From an uncultured Clostridia bacterium (GTDB lineage: Bacteria; Bacillota; Clostridia; TANB77; CAG-508), in contig CALXZS010000072.1 of assembly GCA_944393305.1 (NCBI GenBank), forward strand, positions 1 to 6,671: a stretch of DNA of 6,671 nt, in the 5' to 3' direction. A model generated the notes under the pieces. The model saw nothing but the letters and a program-made list of their open reading frames with translations, did not search any database and was not told the DNA's origin. This document shows, piece by piece, positions 5,980-6,671 of this stretch. Position 1 is the stretch's first letter. Every line of letters begins with the position of its first letter. The position numbers and the translations under genes were made by a program.

Positions 5980-6671
5980 TTAGTCTAGCCCATGTTTATT
6001 TTTCTTATGCTTTTTGCATGCTTTTACTATTATTGTAATTATTATTGCAAGTATTATAATTCCAATTAATGAAAATATACCAATTGTTGCATATTCCATA
6101 ATTTTTCTTATTCTTGTAATTATGTTATCTGCCTCTTTTGCTTTTTCGCCTTTTTTCTGTACATCTAAATCTATTTGATAAATTGTTGTTTCTTCTTCAT
6201 TTTCAACTACTACGTTTATTAAATTTCTTCCATTTTCAAGTTTGTCTGCACCTAGTATTTCTATTTTTGCATTTGGGTCATTTGCCACAGCTGTAACATT
6301 TAATTTTTCAAGTTCTGTATCTTCTAGTTTTGAAGTATAGTAATACGTACTTTCATCAAAAGTTTGGTCTAAATTTACTCCTTCAATTTGCAAACTACTT
6401 AATTTTAAATTAACTTCTGGTTCTCTTGAGGCTGTTATTGTATACGTTCTAGATGTACCATCTACTGCTGTTACTCTTACTCTAATAGTATTTTCCTTTT
6501 TTGTTAGCCTTGTATTTCCTGAGATTTTTACAATTGCACCTTCTACTTCTGGTTCTGCATCAATATCTAGGCTAGTTACACCTTCTGGGATTATAACATA
6601 ATAATTTATTGTGTTTTTATTAAATTCTGGATACATTTCATATCCATTTATTTTTAAATACTCTAAATTTT
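5980..6671 (-). CDS. Membrane-anchored surface protein with cadherin-like beta-sandwich repeats, N-terminus cut by window edge
   Basis: The frame is open from the right edge to TAA at 5980-5982, giving 229 visible residues. The ATG at 6636 is internal, because the domain signature already runs upstream of it (NLEYLKINGYEMYPEF). Two tandem units of about 80 residues are visible, near 2-82 and 88-172, each with the pattern Leu-x-x-Leu-x-Ile-x-Gly, then a Phe or Tyr-rich turn (NTINYYVIIPEGV; ESTYYYTSKLED) and a final strand (TYTITASRE; IYQIDLDVQK). This fits the cadherin-like beta-sandwich family (PF12733), common in exported Bacillota proteins. A linker (173-193) leads to one transmembrane helix at about 194-215 and a basic tail, KACKKHKKNKHGLD, so the repeats should face outside. 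The N-terminal part, including any signal peptide or catalytic domain, is missing, so function is unknown. Confidence 0.82.
   Translation of the reverse strand, partial: NLEYLKINGYEMYPEFNKNTINYYVIIPEGVTSLDIDAEPEVEGAIVKISGNTRLTKKENTIRVRVTAVDGTSRTYTITASREPEVNLKLSSLQIEGVNLDQTFDESTYYYTSKLEDTELEKLNVTAVANDPNAKIEILGADKLENGRNLINVVVENEEETTIYQIDLDVQKKGEKAKEADNIITRIRKIMEYATIGIFSLIGIIILAIIITIIVKACKKHKKNKHGLD

Overview
The window is a very AT-rich stretch of DNA in which every gene lies on the minus strand. It reads as one compact transcription unit running from the right edge to the left. Base composition, strong AGGAGG-type ribosome binding sites, TTG starts and the gene families all suggest an uncultured low-GC Bacillota, probably a clostridial lineage. 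TGG encodes tryptophan and TGA is used as a stop, so a Mycoplasma-type genetic code is ruled out. No closer placement can be made by eye.

In transcription order: (1) a 5'-truncated surface protein with two cadherin-like beta-sandwich repeats, one transmembrane helix and a lysine-rich tail (5980-6671); (2) a 98-base gap (5892-5979 as annotated) holding a strong ribosome binding site, a five-codon mini-ORF and an inverted repeat; (3) a phosphofructokinase with unusual residues at the phosphate-donor site (4752-5891); (4) arginyl-tRNA synthetase (3026-4729); (5) an Alg14/PssD-like subunit (2550-3017) and (6) an Alg13/PssE-like subunit (2077-2553), together a two-piece glycosyltransferase whose genes overlap as TTGA; (7) a Wzx-type polysaccharide flippase (639-2075); (8) a CmpB-family (PF06541) membrane protein cut off at the left edge (1-626).

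Genes 4 to 8 are separated by 12 bases or fewer, or overlap, and the ribosome binding site of a gene often lies in the end of the gene before it. No intrinsic terminator is visible anywhere. The left half looks like the end of an envelope-glycan module: the split transferase adds a sugar to a lipid-linked intermediate at the inner membrane face and the flippase moves the product outward. No initiating transferase, polymerase or ligase is in view. Glycolysis and translation genes are therefore probably co-transcribed with a small glycan module, an arrangement I would not expect by default.

I found no clear evidence of a wholly new system. The points most worth a second look are the donor-site residues of the phosphofructokinase, the leader upstream of it, and the coupling of argS to the glycan genes. 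There are no tRNA or rRNA genes, CRISPR arrays, insertion sequences or long repeats that I can recognise, and no gene-free stretch longer than about 90 bases.
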